Below, piece by piece: positions 19,301 to 28,021 of a DNA stretch of 58,477 nt. Origin of the DNA: a virus; the IMG/VR virus record IMGVR_UViG_3300030451_002321, positions 1-58,477 of that record. One strand, given 5' to 3'. Position 1 is the first letter of the stretch, and each line of letters begins with the position of its first letter. The translations under genes and the position numbers were made by a program. The notes beneath the pieces were generated by a model, which was not told the origin of the DNA, made no database searches, and was given only the letters and a program-made list of their open reading frames with translations.

Positions 19301-22300
19301 GTCGGTTACCAACGTGGTCCAATTTAGCCGAGGCGTAATCAGCAAGCCAAACTTTTTCGCGTTGGTCTTGAAGATGGTAGCGTTGTCAGTAAAGGTAGCA
19401 CCGTTGAAAAAGTGACTGACTGTGAAATTGTCACCTGCTATACCATAGAACGTATGCGTGCCTGTTACGTCGTTGGAACTGCGCGTTTCGTAGGTGAACG
19501 TGTTACCGGTTGACCCATCTGCGAATACCCCCGTTCCACTGTACGGGTCCGTGAGTTGAATGATGCCGTTGGTTAGCGGAAAGCCAAGGAAGCCAAGGAA
19601 GTCAGGATGATTGTCATAGTCCGTAGCACTCGTTGTGTACGGGGCTTCAAAGGCAATCGTCAACGAATCACCGGTGTTGTACGTGACCTTGCAATCAATG
19701 CCTGCATCAGCAGCGTACACACCGCGCCACCGGTTACCGACCCACGATGCCTCGGTCATATCAGTCGTAGGTGTGATGCGCCCAGTAGCATCACCTGTAC
19801 CAAGCATGTGATGACCAAGGGTGAAACCACCCCTCGACACGTCACTGTCGTTGATGTACACAACAATTTCATCGTCAAGTGTGGACGGCAGCACAGTCAA
19901 CTCGTTGGCAAATGCTTCGTCTATTGAACGATACACGTAGCGCACACCGTGACCGCGACCGCGATGGTCAGCAAATCGGAAGCCGTACAGGGGTGCATTT
20001 CCCACCGCATCCTCCTTTGCTGACGCCGTTGGTACATGCGAGGTATAGTCGGTGACTCCTGAGTTACCGTACTTCCTGTTGAACCGTGTGTCACCGCGTC
20101 GCCCAAGGCCAAAGTCCCCTGCATCGGGTGCGAAGCCCGGTACTCCGGCAGCAACAAGCCCACCAAAGTTGATGCGACCGATGGCGGTTGAGCCGCGACG
20201 CAATCCCTCAACAAGAGCAGTGGCAGGGGACTGAGCCTCAAACGACTCGTCAGCAACACTGTTGATGTTGGTGCCACCCATGACTGAAGACACTCGACGG
20301 GCCGTGGTGTTCTTCTTGGTGTCACTACGAGCAGCAACGTCAAGGTTGCTTGAGAAGGCGTCATCAGGCTCCTCTTGGGGCACGTACTCCCGCAGTGATG
20401 TAATTGGAGCGAAGGGGCGACCGTGCTTGTTCAACGGCAGCGGAGCAGGGTGCATGTTTTCCCCAAGCGTTTCGTCAGGCTGCGACCAAAAGTTGCGGAA
20501 GCGACCACCGTGACCGATGAGGTACTGCGGTTTGTACGTGGACTGACCCTTACTGTTGTCGAGCCATGCGCAGAAGTTACGGCTGCTTGCACCCGGAATC
20601 GTACTGTGAATGACGATGCTAAACCCTTCGTTACCGTCGAGGTCTTCCACAACGCGACCAATGTGAGCACGCAGGTACCCCATGTGACTACCTCGGTCGT
20701 GACTGTCGAACGCTTCGTCAGGGTACCACCATGGCGCAGGGTCGTAAGTTGAACCAGTAGCGGCAAAATCAGCATTAATGTGCGACGCTGAAGGGTCACG
20801 GTTCGGATTAGCAATGTCCTGTCGAACGCCAATACGTGTTAAATCAAGACGTTCGCTTTCGCCGGGGTACTGATGTGATGGGCGGCGTGCGTGGGTTCGA
20901 CCGCTTTCAGCCCCACCTTGATTGATGAGGCGCACGATTTCACGTGCAGCAGCCTCAATGTCCGTCACACCCTCTTTGACTCCAACCTCACCGAAGTCAA
21001 TGGTCATGCGACGAACAAAGTCCATCTGCGTCCAATGTGGGAGATGTTGAAGGCGGCTCTCTTCGTGGTCAGCAAGGCTCAACGTGGTGCTGCGCTTGCC
21101 CTTCAGTGCAAGGAATGCAGACACAGTACGGGTACCGTCAGGGGTGTCGAACGTTGTACTCGGGTCAGAAAGGGAATGGGTGTTGGGGTTTTGTGCAGCG
21201 CGATGGTTGCGCAATGCATTGATGAGAGGGTGGTCAGCGCCTTGGATGCGGGTCAACTTGTGGATTTCATTGCCCCAGTACGGGCTTGCAACGGCAGGTT
21301 GAACGCGAGGCAGTGTACTGTCACCCACAGTCAAACGGTCAGTCAAATTGGCCTCATGGTACAGTCCTGTATGTACGAAATGACCGTGCCCCTTTGACAT
21401 GAACAATGCGTTGTATGCTTCATTCGTAGGGTTGTTGAGTACTGTCCATGATTGCGTTGTGGTGGTGTAGGAGTTTGCTGCACTCTTCCCAATGATGTCG
21501 TGTGCGTATGCACTTTCCATGAAGTTTGACTGCTGCGTGCTGCGCAAGAATGGGTTCTCGCTCGGGAAGCCGTTGGCCACGTCAATTTGGGTGGTCAGGT
21601 AATGCGGTGCGCCGCCGTTATGTCCCATCAAGAACTTGTCCAACTTGGTCGTACCACCTTCGTAAGCGAGGTTTTGCGTGTACCCAATAGATGGGGTGGC
21701 AGCACTCGTTTGAACTTGCATGTGAAGGTCATGGAAGGCAATGAACTCACGGTCGTGACCTACATCGTAAAGCAACACGCGAGCGTGCCCATCAGTAGCA
21801 AGATACGGGTCAACATAGGCCACGGTTGGTGCTTGGGAAGCATCCAGTCCCATAGCCTTGTAGTTCTCCTCGATGGTTTTGTTGACGTGCTGAGCGTAGT
21901 TGATGGCAGTTTCCAAACAGGAGTTTCCAATCAGAAAGTTTTCCATGGGAATTGAGTCACGTGGCCGAGTTGCAAGTGTTCCCCGTCCACCGTTGAAGCC
22001 CTTCCACACCAGTTCTTCGTTGAACACACCACGACTCTTGGCGAACAAACCCTCAACTGCATGTGGGTTGTTCAGGCTCATGTTGGCCCAAACTGTGTCA
22101 CCGCTACGCAGCCCACCGGCAGCATACGGATAGACCCATGAACGATTAAGAATAGCCGATGGGTCGGTGGTTAGCACAGTTTCAGCACCAACACGGATTT
22201 TGTTGTTAATCGAAATGGCTGCTGCGTTGTTTGCTTTCAGTTCAATTTGATGATTCCCACCAGTCAGGTTGTTTGACTTGACGTAATCCACTTCACCAAG

Positions 22301-25300
22301 GTACGAAATGGTTGAGCCATCATCCACGTACACCTTGTCACCCGAACGAATGTTTAGTCCAAACGTGTTGGCATGAGCAAGGTAATAGGAATACGTTGAT
22401 GGTGCAATGTTGAGTGTAGTGGTAGTACCCGAACTGGCTGCTACGTTGAACACCCAGTACTCATTGTTCGGGGGCAAGAAGGTCATAACCTTCTTTTCCT
22501 CAGTGACAGCAGATGCGGGTGACGAGATAGAATGCAGTGCGTGACTCACACGGTCAAGTCGAATGGTAGCACCAACGAGATTCGTGGGCGATGACGTGCT
22601 GACAATAGCAAACGTGTTCTCCGTAAAGTCACTGCTGAAACGACCAAGGTAGTACGCTTCTTCACTGCTACCGTCTTCTTGGATGATTTCAGCAATGTAC
22701 AATGGGTCACCTGTTTCAAACTGAATTGCATTGCTTGAATCTCGGGTGAACGGTACATCGGGAAACAACGACCCGTCGTCAACCGTAATGGTGTACGAGT
22801 TACCGCTGATAGACGGGACTGAAACAATCGTGGCGGTGGCGTTCTTGGTCACCGTTCGTGGGGCGTGCGGGTTGCTCATTGGTCCGGCTTTAAACTCAAC
22901 TGCACTGACGTACTGCCTCATACCGTAGTCGAGGTTGCCACCTTGGGTTTGCATGTTCGCAGCATCGTAGTAGTACGGGCTACGCCCCTCGTAGTCTGAC
23001 GAGGGCGTGTGGTTGTCTGAGTCAATTGGAATCAGGGACTCCCCACGGAAACCCTGAGCGACGAAAAGGGAGGAGCCGGGAACTGCGTGAGCAAAGAAGG
23101 CCTCAGCAGCAATGCCGTGGTTGGCGTGACCCGCACCTGAGTGGGGGATGCTAAGGAAGCCATCCGATGCAGCGTTGTTAGTGTAAATGGCCCAGTGGCC
23201 ATCGGACGTGAAGCAACGGCGGAAGCGCCCAACACCCTTCATGTTTCCAAGCGAGTCGTTGGCCAAGTCACCACGTGGGAAGACCGAAGCGTTGTCCACG
23301 TGGATTTTGAAGACCGAGCCGGTGTCCTCAACACGAAGAACACGTGCCGAGGCAACGAAGTCATTGCGAACAAAACCGTATGCCGATGATGCCTGCTTGT
23401 CAGCAGGGTGAATGTCGTCTGCGCGGCGACCAACAGGGGTAGGATTCCACGTGTGGGCAGTGTACGTTGCGTCAAGATGCAACTTCATGGAGTTGTCAGG
23501 GCCGGGGAAAATGGCTTGCTCAGGATGGTCGAAGAACTGTTGAGGGAAGACAGGGATTTCGACCATGGCTCGCGTGCTTGCGAACTGCGTTCCCAATTGG
23601 TAATCGTGGCTTACCGTGTCCATGGCTTGGAAGAGGCGGTCGTTGACGGTGCTACCGTCTTGGGCCATGGACTCATCCGCAAAGTGTGGGTCGTTGAATA
23701 AGGTCAGCGAAGTTGCGACTTCAGCAGGAGATGATGTTTCAGTCATCAGTCCAACCGCGTTACACCACAGGAAGAAGTTCGCATATTCCGTGCCGTCGGC
23801 ATCGAGGAAGCGCCCAGTCCCCGTAGCACCGACGTTGGTGAAAACAAAGCCTGCACCACCTTTGCTCGCATACCCTGCGCTTGCCCCGTTCTCAAGGTAC
23901 ACACGACCGACCTTGGGAAAGGCAATCGTACCCCATGAAGCAACGTCAGGTGAGCCGTTGTTCAGTGGGGAAACGCTCAGAATGTTCTCCGTGGTCGTGG
24001 TGTCGTTCTTTGCGAACACGTGAGTGGCACGTACTGCACAGGAGCGGCGCGTAGTACCCGGTAGGCGCATCAGTGGGCTTGGGTCAAACGTAGGCTTGGT
24101 GTTCACTGCACCTTGACCGGGACCGCCGAGCGTGACCGTCACGACAGGTGCGTTTGGCTCAATCTCCTTGACCACATACGAGTCAGGTGAGCCATCACCC
24201 ACGGCGCTGACGTTACGGTTCAGTGCGCTTTCCACAACACCTGCCGCACTGACCGTGATGCGTGAGTCATTGGTTTCAGGGTCCACCTCTTCGCTCACAC
24301 TTCGCAGCCGAGCACGCGCCATCAGCAACATCACGGCCACTGATGTTTCATCTTCAACAACGGAGCGCAACTGGTGGCTACGTCGTCGGTCTGAAGGTTG
24401 AACGAACATGTACACTTCGCCACTACTGGAATAGTAGTTGTCAATGATGTCGAACATTTCGTGAGTGTGGCTACGCCCATCGGTCAAGCCGACATCAAAC
24501 ACCCCTGCACCTGACTTCTCTTCAGTCGGCGTAATGCGTTGGTAGTCGTCACCAATCGAAGTAAAAGACGAACCCACTGAGCCGTTACCTTTGTTGAACA
24601 CCAGTCGGTTGTACACCGATTCGTGTGCAAGACTGACGTGAGATGCCTTGGTAGCCTGTGGGGTGGTACGTGGGTCAGCGTTGACGTTGGAAACAGGAGT
24701 GTAGTTGTTGGGAGTACGGGAGAAGTCCAACTCCGTATCGTTGACCTGCCCACCAGTGTTGTCCCCAAGCAAAGTGTGCGAATCTAAGATGAACTCGTTG
24801 GTAGTAAGCGAATCTCCGCCAAGGACCACCATGCCACCGGGAGCGTGGAGGGTAGTACTCAAGGCCGCTGCGATGACATCGTACACGTAGGCACCGCCAC
24901 CAAGAGCAAGTGACGCAGCGGGAACCGTCTTTTCGACCATCAGCATTGGACCACTGATGCTCATGCTCGCACCAGTCAAGTCAATGGCGTTGTAGTGAAT
25001 CTCAACGAACGGTGCCATGTTGTAACTTGATTGAAGTGCAGGAACGTGGAGGATAGCAACACGGGACGTTGTTTCAGGCGTGAGGTGAAACAGGCGCGTA
25101 TCGTCGTTGATGGACGATGCCAAGTGAGGCACTGGGCCTTTGAGCATAAACGGGCGATGGTCGAAGTTGGCCCCACCGATACCAATGATTTCACGCGCCG
25201 CACTCGGCAGACCGTTGTGAACAACCGACTCAGCGGTGCTGCTGCTCACAACCTCAGTGATGACTGCATCCACGTTTTCGGAATAGAAGTCGGTCAGTGA

Positions 25301-26884
25301 GTTCACAACAAATGCACTCTTGATGGACCCCATGGCTTGCTCGTAGGTTATGGTCACAATGTCCGCTGCACCACTCACGGTTTGGTCCACGGTCATGTCA
25401 TCAGGCTTCGGGAAGCGGCGCATGTACTCATGACCGACAACGTGGGAGAAGGTATGCCGTCCACTGTGACCGACTTGGAAAAGCGCATCAAGCGTACTGG
25501 GCCATACAACGGCGAACGGGTTGTTGGTGTCGGTCGTGGTGGTTGCCATCCGAGAAGAGTACACCAAGCCGTGCTGGGCGTTGTCCGTTTCGTCAATCAC
25601 CATTTGACCCGTGCGGTCAAACACCTGAGTGCCGTAGTGCGGCGGTTGGTACGGCTTACCCGTACCGTTGTCAATCAGCAAGTCAGCAGCAACGACCACG
25701 AAGTAGTTGTCCACGTCGGTCGTACGTGCATGTAGCAGCCCGCGCAGCCCGTTCGTACCGTTCACGAAGTCCACGTGAATGCTCGTCAGCGTAATGACAC
25801 CAGTGCTACCGTTGATGCTCTTGACACGAACACGCTCGGGTGGCTTCTGATTCGGCTTCTGTGTGGACCGTGTTATGGCTCCGGGGTTGATGAGCAGGTT
25901 GTACGGCACGTGTGGGATTTCAAGCGTCGTAGGCGTAGCAGGAGCCGTGTAGTAGTCTTTGACCTTGTAATCGCCCATGCTATACGGTGACGCTTCCAAG
26001 TTGAGGGTCGGGGATGATGAGTCGTACGCCTTGCCGGTGAATCGTGCAATGAGGGCCTGCGCATCAGCAGCGGACACGGTAATGGTCGTGGAGTCGGCGC
26101 TCACGGCGTTGAACGTGTACGTACCGCTGATGACATCAATTGGTTCCTCAAAGCGGTACAGGCCTGTCGAGGCATCCGATTGCGTCGGCATGTGCGACTC
26201 AGTAACCGACTTGTGGTAGTGACCGAGGAAGTGTAGGGACTCAATGGCCCCACGGAACTCGCCACCCTTGCCACCCAAGTACACGTGCTCCGTGGAGCGG
26301 GCAATACGCATGGTTTCGTCAAACCGCTGCGATGCAACGAGGTCACCGTTGACGTACAGGAACGCTTCGCCCAATGAGAAGCCCGCAACGACGTGGTACA
26401 GGGGGCGGTGTGCAGCGTTCAAGTTCGTTGCTTCACCCTGATTTGACGTGTCGAAACGGTTGTACGAATCGTGCAGGTCGCCTTCGTGATGTGGATAAAC
26501 CACCCCATCCCATCGGTTAGTGTCCTCAAGGGCCGTGGTCAGGAAGGCCTGAAAAATGCCCTCAGACCCCTCAAGGATGAGGTCAAACGTCGCAGGCCCC
26601 GGAGTGTCCACCGTGCCCAACGACAAGGTGAACTGACCCTCACGATGGGCGATAACACCACCGCAGTCGGGTACGACCCACGCTTCGATAACGAGGTCGC
26701 CGTCCTCCTTGGCAATCAGTGGACTGTCGCCACCTGACCGTCGCTCGTTCTGCAAAATGTTCCGACTGTCTTTACCGTCAACACCGGGTACACCGGTGCC
26801 GGTGAACGTACCCTGCGGCAGAATGACCGAATCACTCACGCCGTCAAAGAAGAGGGCGTGACTTGTTCGACCGACTGCAACCAC
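10313..26884 (-). CDS. giant 5,523-residue virion protein with N-terminal LamG-like domain
   Basis: One uninterrupted frame of 16.6 kb. It starts at a GTG seven bases after GAGGTGA and ends in an ATGA overlap with the next gene. The first ~240 residues look like a concanavalin/LamG fold (ALFFDGVSDSVILP, DLVIEAWVVP, FLYVNGDLVAS, EHVYLGGKGGEFRGAIESL), often a glycan-binding module. The rest is a beta-rich patchwork high in Asn, Gly, Tyr, His and Thr. Recurrent segments of the type s-ITV-dd-A-lfP occur near residues 1197, 1366 and 4518, and SFTGISGATFTGCVGDADF near 4073. It follows the distal-tail gene, where tail-tip/central-fibre genes lie in siphovirus-like genomes. Host adhesion or a long tip fibre is inferred. 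No signal peptide, transmembrane segment, protease or peptidoglycan-hydrolase motif was recognised. Confidence 0.85.
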   Translation of the reverse strand: MVAVGRTSHALFFDGVSDSVILPQGTFTGTGVPGVDGKDSRNILQNERRSGGDSPLIAKEDGDLVIEAWVVPDCGGVIAHREGQFTLSLGTVDTPGPATFDLILEGSEGIFQAFLTTALEDTNRWDGVVYPHHEGDLHDSYNRFDTSNQGEATNLNAAHRPLYHVVAGFSLGEAFLYVNGDLVASQRFDETMRIARSTEHVYLGGKGGEFRGAIESLHFLGHYHKSVTESHMPTQSDASTGLYRFEEPIDVISGTYTFNAVSADSTTITVSAADAQALIARFTGKAYDSSSPTLNLEASPYSMGDYKVKDYYTAPATPTTLEIPHVPYNLLINPGAITRSTQKPNQKPPERVRVKSINGSTGVITLTSIHVDFVNGTNGLRGLLHARTTDVDNYFVVVAADLLIDNGTGKPYQPPHYGTQVFDRTGQMVIDETDNAQHGLVYSSRMATTTTDTNNPFAVVWPSTLDALFQVGHSGRHTFSHVVGHEYMRRFPKPDDMTVDQTVSGAADIVTITYEQAMGSIKSAFVVNSLTDFYSENVDAVITEVVSSSTAESVVHNGLPSAAREIIGIGGANFDHRPFMLKGPVPHLASSINDDTRLFHLTPETTSRVAILHVPALQSSYNMAPFVEIHYNAIDLTGASMSISGPMLMVEKTVPAASLALGGGAYVYDVIAAALSTTLHAPGGMVVLGGDSLTTNEFILDSHTLLGDNTGGQVNDTELDFSRTPNNYTPVSNVNADPRTTPQATKASHVSLAHESVYNRLVFNKGNGSVGSSFTSIGDDYQRITPTEEKSGAGVFDVGLTDGRSHTHEMFDIIDNYYSSSGEVYMFVQPSDRRRSHQLRSVVEDETSVAVMLLMARARLRSVSEEVDPETNDSRITVSAAGVVESALNRNVSAVGDGSPDSYVVKEIEPNAPVVTVTLGGPGQGAVNTKPTFDPSPLMRLPGTTRRSCAVRATHVFAKNDTTTTENILSVSPLNNGSPDVASWGTIAFPKVGRVYLENGASAGYASKGGAGFVFTNVGATGTGRFLDADGTEYANFFLWCNAVGLMTETSSPAEVATSLTLFNDPHFADESMAQDGSTVNDRLFQAMDTVSHDYQLGTQFASTRAMVEIPVFPQQFFDHPEQAIFPGPDNSMKLHLDATYTAHTWNPTPVGRRADDIHPADKQASSAYGFVRNDFVASARVLRVEDTGSVFKIHVDNASVFPRGDLANDSLGNMKGVGRFRRCFTSDGHWAIYTNNAASDGFLSIPHSGAGHANHGIAAEAFFAHAVPGSSLFVAQGFRGESLIPIDSDNHTPSSDYEGRSPYYYDAANMQTQGGNLDYGMRQYVSAVEFKAGPMSNPHAPRTVTKNATATIVSVPSISGNSYTITVDDGSLFPDVPFTRDSSNAIQFETGDPLYIAEIIQEDGSSEEAYYLGRFSSDFTENTFAIVSTSSPTNLVGATIRLDRVSHALHSISSPASAVTEEKKVMTFLPPNNEYWVFNVAASSGTTTTLNIAPSTYSYYLAHANTFGLNIRSGDKVYVDDGSTISYLGEVDYVKSNNLTGGNHQIELKANNAAAISINNKIRVGAETVLTTDPSAILNRSWVYPYAAGGLRSGDTVWANMSLNNPHAVEGLFAKSRGVFNEELVWKGFNGGRGTLATRPRDSIPMENFLIGNSCLETAINYAQHVNKTIEENYKAMGLDASQAPTVAYVDPYLATDGHARVLLYDVGHDREFIAFHDLHMQVQTSAATPSIGYTQNLAYEGGTTKLDKFLMGHNGGAPHYLTTQIDVANGFPSENPFLRSTQQSNFMESAYAHDIIGKSAANSYTTTTQSWTVLNNPTNEAYNALFMSKGHGHFVHTGLYHEANLTDRLTVGDSTLPRVQPAVASPYWGNEIHKLTRIQGADHPLINALRNHRAAQNPNTHSLSDPSTTFDTPDGTRTVSAFLALKGKRSTTLSLADHEESRLQHLPHWTQMDFVRRMTIDFGEVGVKEGVTDIEAAAREIVRLINQGGAESGRTHARRPSHQYPGESERLDLTRIGVRQDIANPNRDPSASHINADFAATGSTYDPAPWWYPDEAFDSHDRGSHMGYLRAHIGRVVEDLDGNEGFSIVIHSTIPGASSRNFCAWLDNSKGQSTYKPQYLIGHGGRFRNFWSQPDETLGENMHPAPLPLNKHGRPFAPITSLREYVPQEEPDDAFSSNLDVAARSDTKKNTTARRVSSVMGGTNINSVADESFEAQSPATALVEGLRRGSTAIGRINFGGLVAAGVPGFAPDAGDFGLGRRGDTRFNRKYGNSGVTDYTSHVPTASAKEDAVGNAPLYGFRFADHRGRGHGVRYVYRSIDEAFANELTVLPSTLDDEIVVYINDSDVSRGGFTLGHHMLGTGDATGRITPTTDMTEASWVGNRWRGVYAADAGIDCKVTYNTGDSLTIAFEAPYTTSATDYDNHPDFLGFLGFPLTNGIIQLTDPYSGTGVFADGSTGNTFTYETRSSNDVTGTHTFYGIAGDNFTVSHFFNGATFTDNATIFKTNAKKFGLLITPRLNWTTLVTDEVLAYATVAAINLTDPNVEQGVAVDVRHLYAADGRTLGEWGVAEDAIIIRAHNPQRGTRPLSEMFSASLHRDYGIQAAHIEFGEYESLKKNATASWSLTASTSTPVSDADIEASRQLDVGYIPRTVVQIRTRGRGFHANTPTPILVDSFNDPVDISTWRSNLRGTRFLARPGDHILPCLNNYILEIDSYSSNEFNVRTASNKLGHALILAGQEDITNPDRVPSFGERLPFYHDDTKYALVFSKQTPSATGSETKFTYTDQEATAEWQSEFGSNTINDDFFVMRFIGEIDGYRLHGSVDSEPVTYFRGARDSGDHSVPLYFGGGFSGIVLDVNDGTQNDYSDFYTHPYSSGPTGTAGIQHANEISTSFALVDCNALLAFFPGTALLNQHRASIHPPVYNKTSVLAVDLDGGSGTRHSSLPSHVESRYTVGMVYQKPSPLILRVAHPIARYDDAQNSKQNYTAYIIYGPGQAFPFTETTDEDAAVEPHPGYVVTTGNTWSKVPFDKYLPNTLTNDRNDYGPPTGTYQTERHRHHWFTKMNWSPAEGIPYVGAVSSGKSLWQRPEHGYHFGEHFNTQNSVSSNNIVDYAKAHPYKHAPFLGYGAASQADYTFHMDGGYHPGGSWLDNQMSFNAPLEPSDYRVAKESWNQVNPTAFRVSGVLAKQMLAGSSAEEGDDFDRDFIIVDATRCQNGEELAAVLGQAVNENPGRGALKAMGGTHLPSMGNAMRQDRYGWIELTFTDYDIDGSASKTYVEASGTNQATLEQLPASGWIRTDKSGRTLHSILLPAFAPYHSREVYNNSGTWTVRFYLAPNRIEGHPKLEDAQTHSDSSHPSESDVDSNATKVYVWSKAGVHRYNNENDSARTHMTQVHFAGIVDAIDRTRPVGVVGWSGERYSYLNSLKVGTEGYAAGLGAYHPKLGFSPYGAASTVMNGYGQFPHVYALENTPESLAGANYQGNDARNYVGGTGTTFNINATSYTYTMRNADTSGAFVQQGEPVNTQTLTDFTIPDALHHPQGVFGKGFLVMSYESELALVAKRDRDGITALGDWLSVSSKTRAGVAAATAITFAGTVQWDERIHGAERYYAPATAGPNVEALIASGTATPTGDLITSEYTLHSAITDDNNLFNATPAAAKIGDLFFDFDESPGSGILSSVTEVERNLLLGLKTAASSSDFDTKHDDLTYWLPSVNGYKSLGNTPVRNFSVEHVVWKRMDGGNLSLPALNARGLGSVPFVTRVNSGTAYLTGEKLYGNVRFSFETTNSSMFPIIQAQELAHPQIAARHPEELRNVLIIPNEEVQFAAIEVEDDTGQVHTVEGGSPFGTIIRGFRKVSNRASEGLSPAIAGSGVEPNLKVRLPDPNTIPGNIIVRSGFDRIQAYQTETMGSGGMLRPDLGTDMKHLWTTETSAPRTYPTGPDHQWEHISQGAGEGGFPDPTFAGWEEATGNAPLETSYELHDRTLFFHVTKCGNTHTHKHPTHYDHTNGVQNSDLTGVSYSGTTLTVSATVDAALFSTAFGDEEAADNRRFLRLYNPTTDRGGVASFTGISGATFTGCVGDADFDELVKTSITSLKVVPSYYIPAGSTRFFASRRLRDHSEISGNSPDAMHTMYYQGVSAATNAHAILSKPKLTPMAVPRMGHHFVTPTMGMLPGHWAHPAYQGLYNKHRAIRASSHKFAEQTLLEEVGLTTLRADIASSVTDQFNNYDPQLVFGSLSATPSGPSDIHGGAFTLMFESKVRADGYGVLASEGQAGVINSKGGHSIVLEAAATYTLSNHFPDPAEVGSYQIVIQPNMHKSQLIGYHQNNSDGKGLPDGSVAELTNQQVALVVGIKEADSTRGARVLVLAEATAADVRGCEVFINEVMLDHDPDHGSQFTNIPPLLLYNPLGVQSTETPAFVRHTLPYHPGMFVDATPGLTTNIPWWSIVHRYEPNNSKSVGFRHLNHHRFDNYYEFIRAGAGSVGVQLTLAGYPSQFPEVYSKVFDLTSLNPVATAVSANSSSITVTDARMWPQRAYYDRLVEYVDANGIRRTNKVSTTDTMSIGLDSAPSAFHSNITNGTKVRLTRAYGTFHAGSVFLDSKSSMITRMLPQVLQGSRDTNSLHVPDAFLCMWHPNLGRPYTFYSDSTRTFLNPASDRAVDNKPYNSMPEHFETFHYHDAPYFASVGPFGFGMKTPNPVLPVRWSDGTARTVQSINTSTKTITTNPDPASLTTLSSGDVIAIGARLYTVSSDSKFTGAIVVNQAIDAEIPTGTAIYSGGVGDVVAAGSLNAYFTVQGSVGTDTTQVTLNNYWPCGSRGGPLVSRLDGYGFAASSWTYSQAYGYDKWVWVDQDDDGSYAVSSGVTNTDYKTLSNPTRSLPFGYRFGLRQPYNRPQWSRYGMAYFRDSTLAGWIPEYAPYVQADSQTWPKTDFSSAATYPATYVGVMERQTNFSGMLGVDMAERQVRYSDGMRMTRSFGAPVRTLRNESTVIRDWWGDDNGKDLERIDEAVMYYMVDWWGNTRGEDVRRFPVRSFGIRPAWDAGDAYDPGRNTNATPYERLYNSGSPLVNLKGIVGSGSSNISLSSGVTIPRFGGRQNTSNNNNANTLVDLFMPATALRVGDMGNGRGVRYPTQFNEDRLTALNEADYTTGVVLSHHTAEPVFGDGFIRARNDTLALDEVPRGISARLEIDEDGLLKPEAVVSSRVETITGSTKHTDAVSRSAPRIGLDTENVEGVDDNLIALNTEAHSLHADRGVGQRVVLVGGLTAGSQTIGDLDYTSLNFGNQPVGGVARLSHTANFNPLGGTYVAETRNFLAPVSDYGWGAVSGKAANPYATSTFSSASAQTNFTDKVISFLLRPVRLLDDQHVEMFRPNNNLHSGSPQYGSNYFSATGGGKYGLFAYNMPSGRAADGNYIRATNPDTNPPYAPAYYMNITSSDSNPASKGPNLGGTHNMSTSLDNDVTRIVMSENTLQHHRSDASRRRTSAETDDTERRADYSVKPRFSQSLHPKGHKGDVNYGTSDHSGDGA

Positions 26885-26893
26885 GATTTCACC

Positions 26894-28021
26894 TCACAGA
26901 ATCACGTCAGCCGGTAGGAAAATGATGGTGAACTGGTAAATCGGCTCGCCACCCAAACGGACAAACGTGGCCTTGTCAATACCGCCCTTAATTCCTGTGT
27001 AGGAGTTCTTCGTGTCTTCAAACCGAGCACCTGCAAGCACGGCATTACTCACGTCTTTTCGGTCAGGGTTGCGCAAATAGAATGAGCCAGTGGTCATGAA
27101 AAAGTTCCGAGCCGAGTACTTTTCACCGCCACTTGCGTTAATCATTGAATCAAATGGTACTTGAACACCAATGATGTAATCTCCACCACCGCGTAGTTTG
27201 CCAGTTCCGTCATCGTTGTCCCTACGGAAACGTCCTCGCCCACCGTCTTGTGAGTTGTTCAACACACCCCATAGCCGCTGCACTTTGTCGCCTGCACTAC
27301 GACCCGATTGCCCACCACCTGCGACGTGGTTGTTGAACTTCGTGACAATGTGAAACTGTGCATCACCGGGTTGTCCACGTTTGTACTTCGGGTACGCAGT
27401 GTCATTTCCACTTGCAGTGCGTGTAATGGTGAGCATTGCATTTGCTTCACCTGTGTAGGGCGAAGTTCCTCTCACCGCAGTAAAGTCGCTTGAGTAATTG
27501 GCGTCAATAGCCTGCTTAACGTACAGTGCAATGTTGGCTGCGCTAACCGCATTTGTTTGGTCGTGAATCTGCACCCATGGTACACCGCCCTGTGTGCTAT
27601 TTGTGGTGGAAGTGTGGGAAACAAAACGAATCTCCTTGGAACTACTAAGATGCAAACGCTGAGCCTGACTGAAATCATTTGTAGGTGTGATGAATGTTGC
27701 AGTTCGCACAATGTCTCGTTTGTCTTCATCGGTCATTTTACGACCACCGCGCCTTCGTGACTCCATGAAATACGAAAAGTCAATTGATGCGGTAGCCTTA
27801 GATTCCGTTGATTGAAACACCGCATCATCGTCGGTGATGATACCCTCAAGGGTAATGACGGCGCGGCTAAGGTTGGAGTCAGTAGCAATACGGTGACTGC
27901 CGGAAAACACCTTGGGTCGAGCGTTGAACTTGCGGTCAACGTCCAACGAAAGCGTCGTAACGTTCAACTCGATGATGCCACCGTTGCGTTGAACCAAACG
28001 GATAGGGGTGCCGTTTGCCAT
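26894..28021 (-). CDS. putative distal tail protein
   Basis: A 375-residue beta-rich protein located directly after the tape measure gene, the usual place of the distal tail (Dit) protein linking tube to tip. The N-terminus, PIRLVQRNGGIIELNV, and the C-terminus, GGEPIYQFTIIFLPADVIL, form plausible edge strands. An internal part, residues about 140-220, includes IHDQTNAVSAANIALYVKQ and reads like an inserted domain. The next gene downstream is the giant protein, so this is probably its anchoring ring. The function is inferred from gene order. The start is preceded by GAGGTCGG. Confidence 0.5.
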   Translation of the reverse strand: MANGTPIRLVQRNGGIIELNVTTLSLDVDRKFNARPKVFSGSHRIATDSNLSRAVITLEGIITDDDAVFQSTESKATASIDFSYFMESRRRGGRKMTDEDKRDIVRTATFITPTNDFSQAQRLHLSSSKEIRFVSHTSTTNSTQGGVPWVQIHDQTNAVSAANIALYVKQAIDANYSSDFTAVRGTSPYTGEANAMLTITRTASGNDTAYPKYKRGQPGDAQFHIVTKFNNHVAGGGQSGRSAGDKVQRLWGVLNNSQDGGRGRFRRDNDDGTGKLRGGGDYIIGVQVPFDSMINASGGEKYSARNFFMTTGSFYLRNPDRKDVSNAVLAGARFEDTKNSYTGIKGGIDKATFVRLGGEPIYQFTIIFLPADVIL

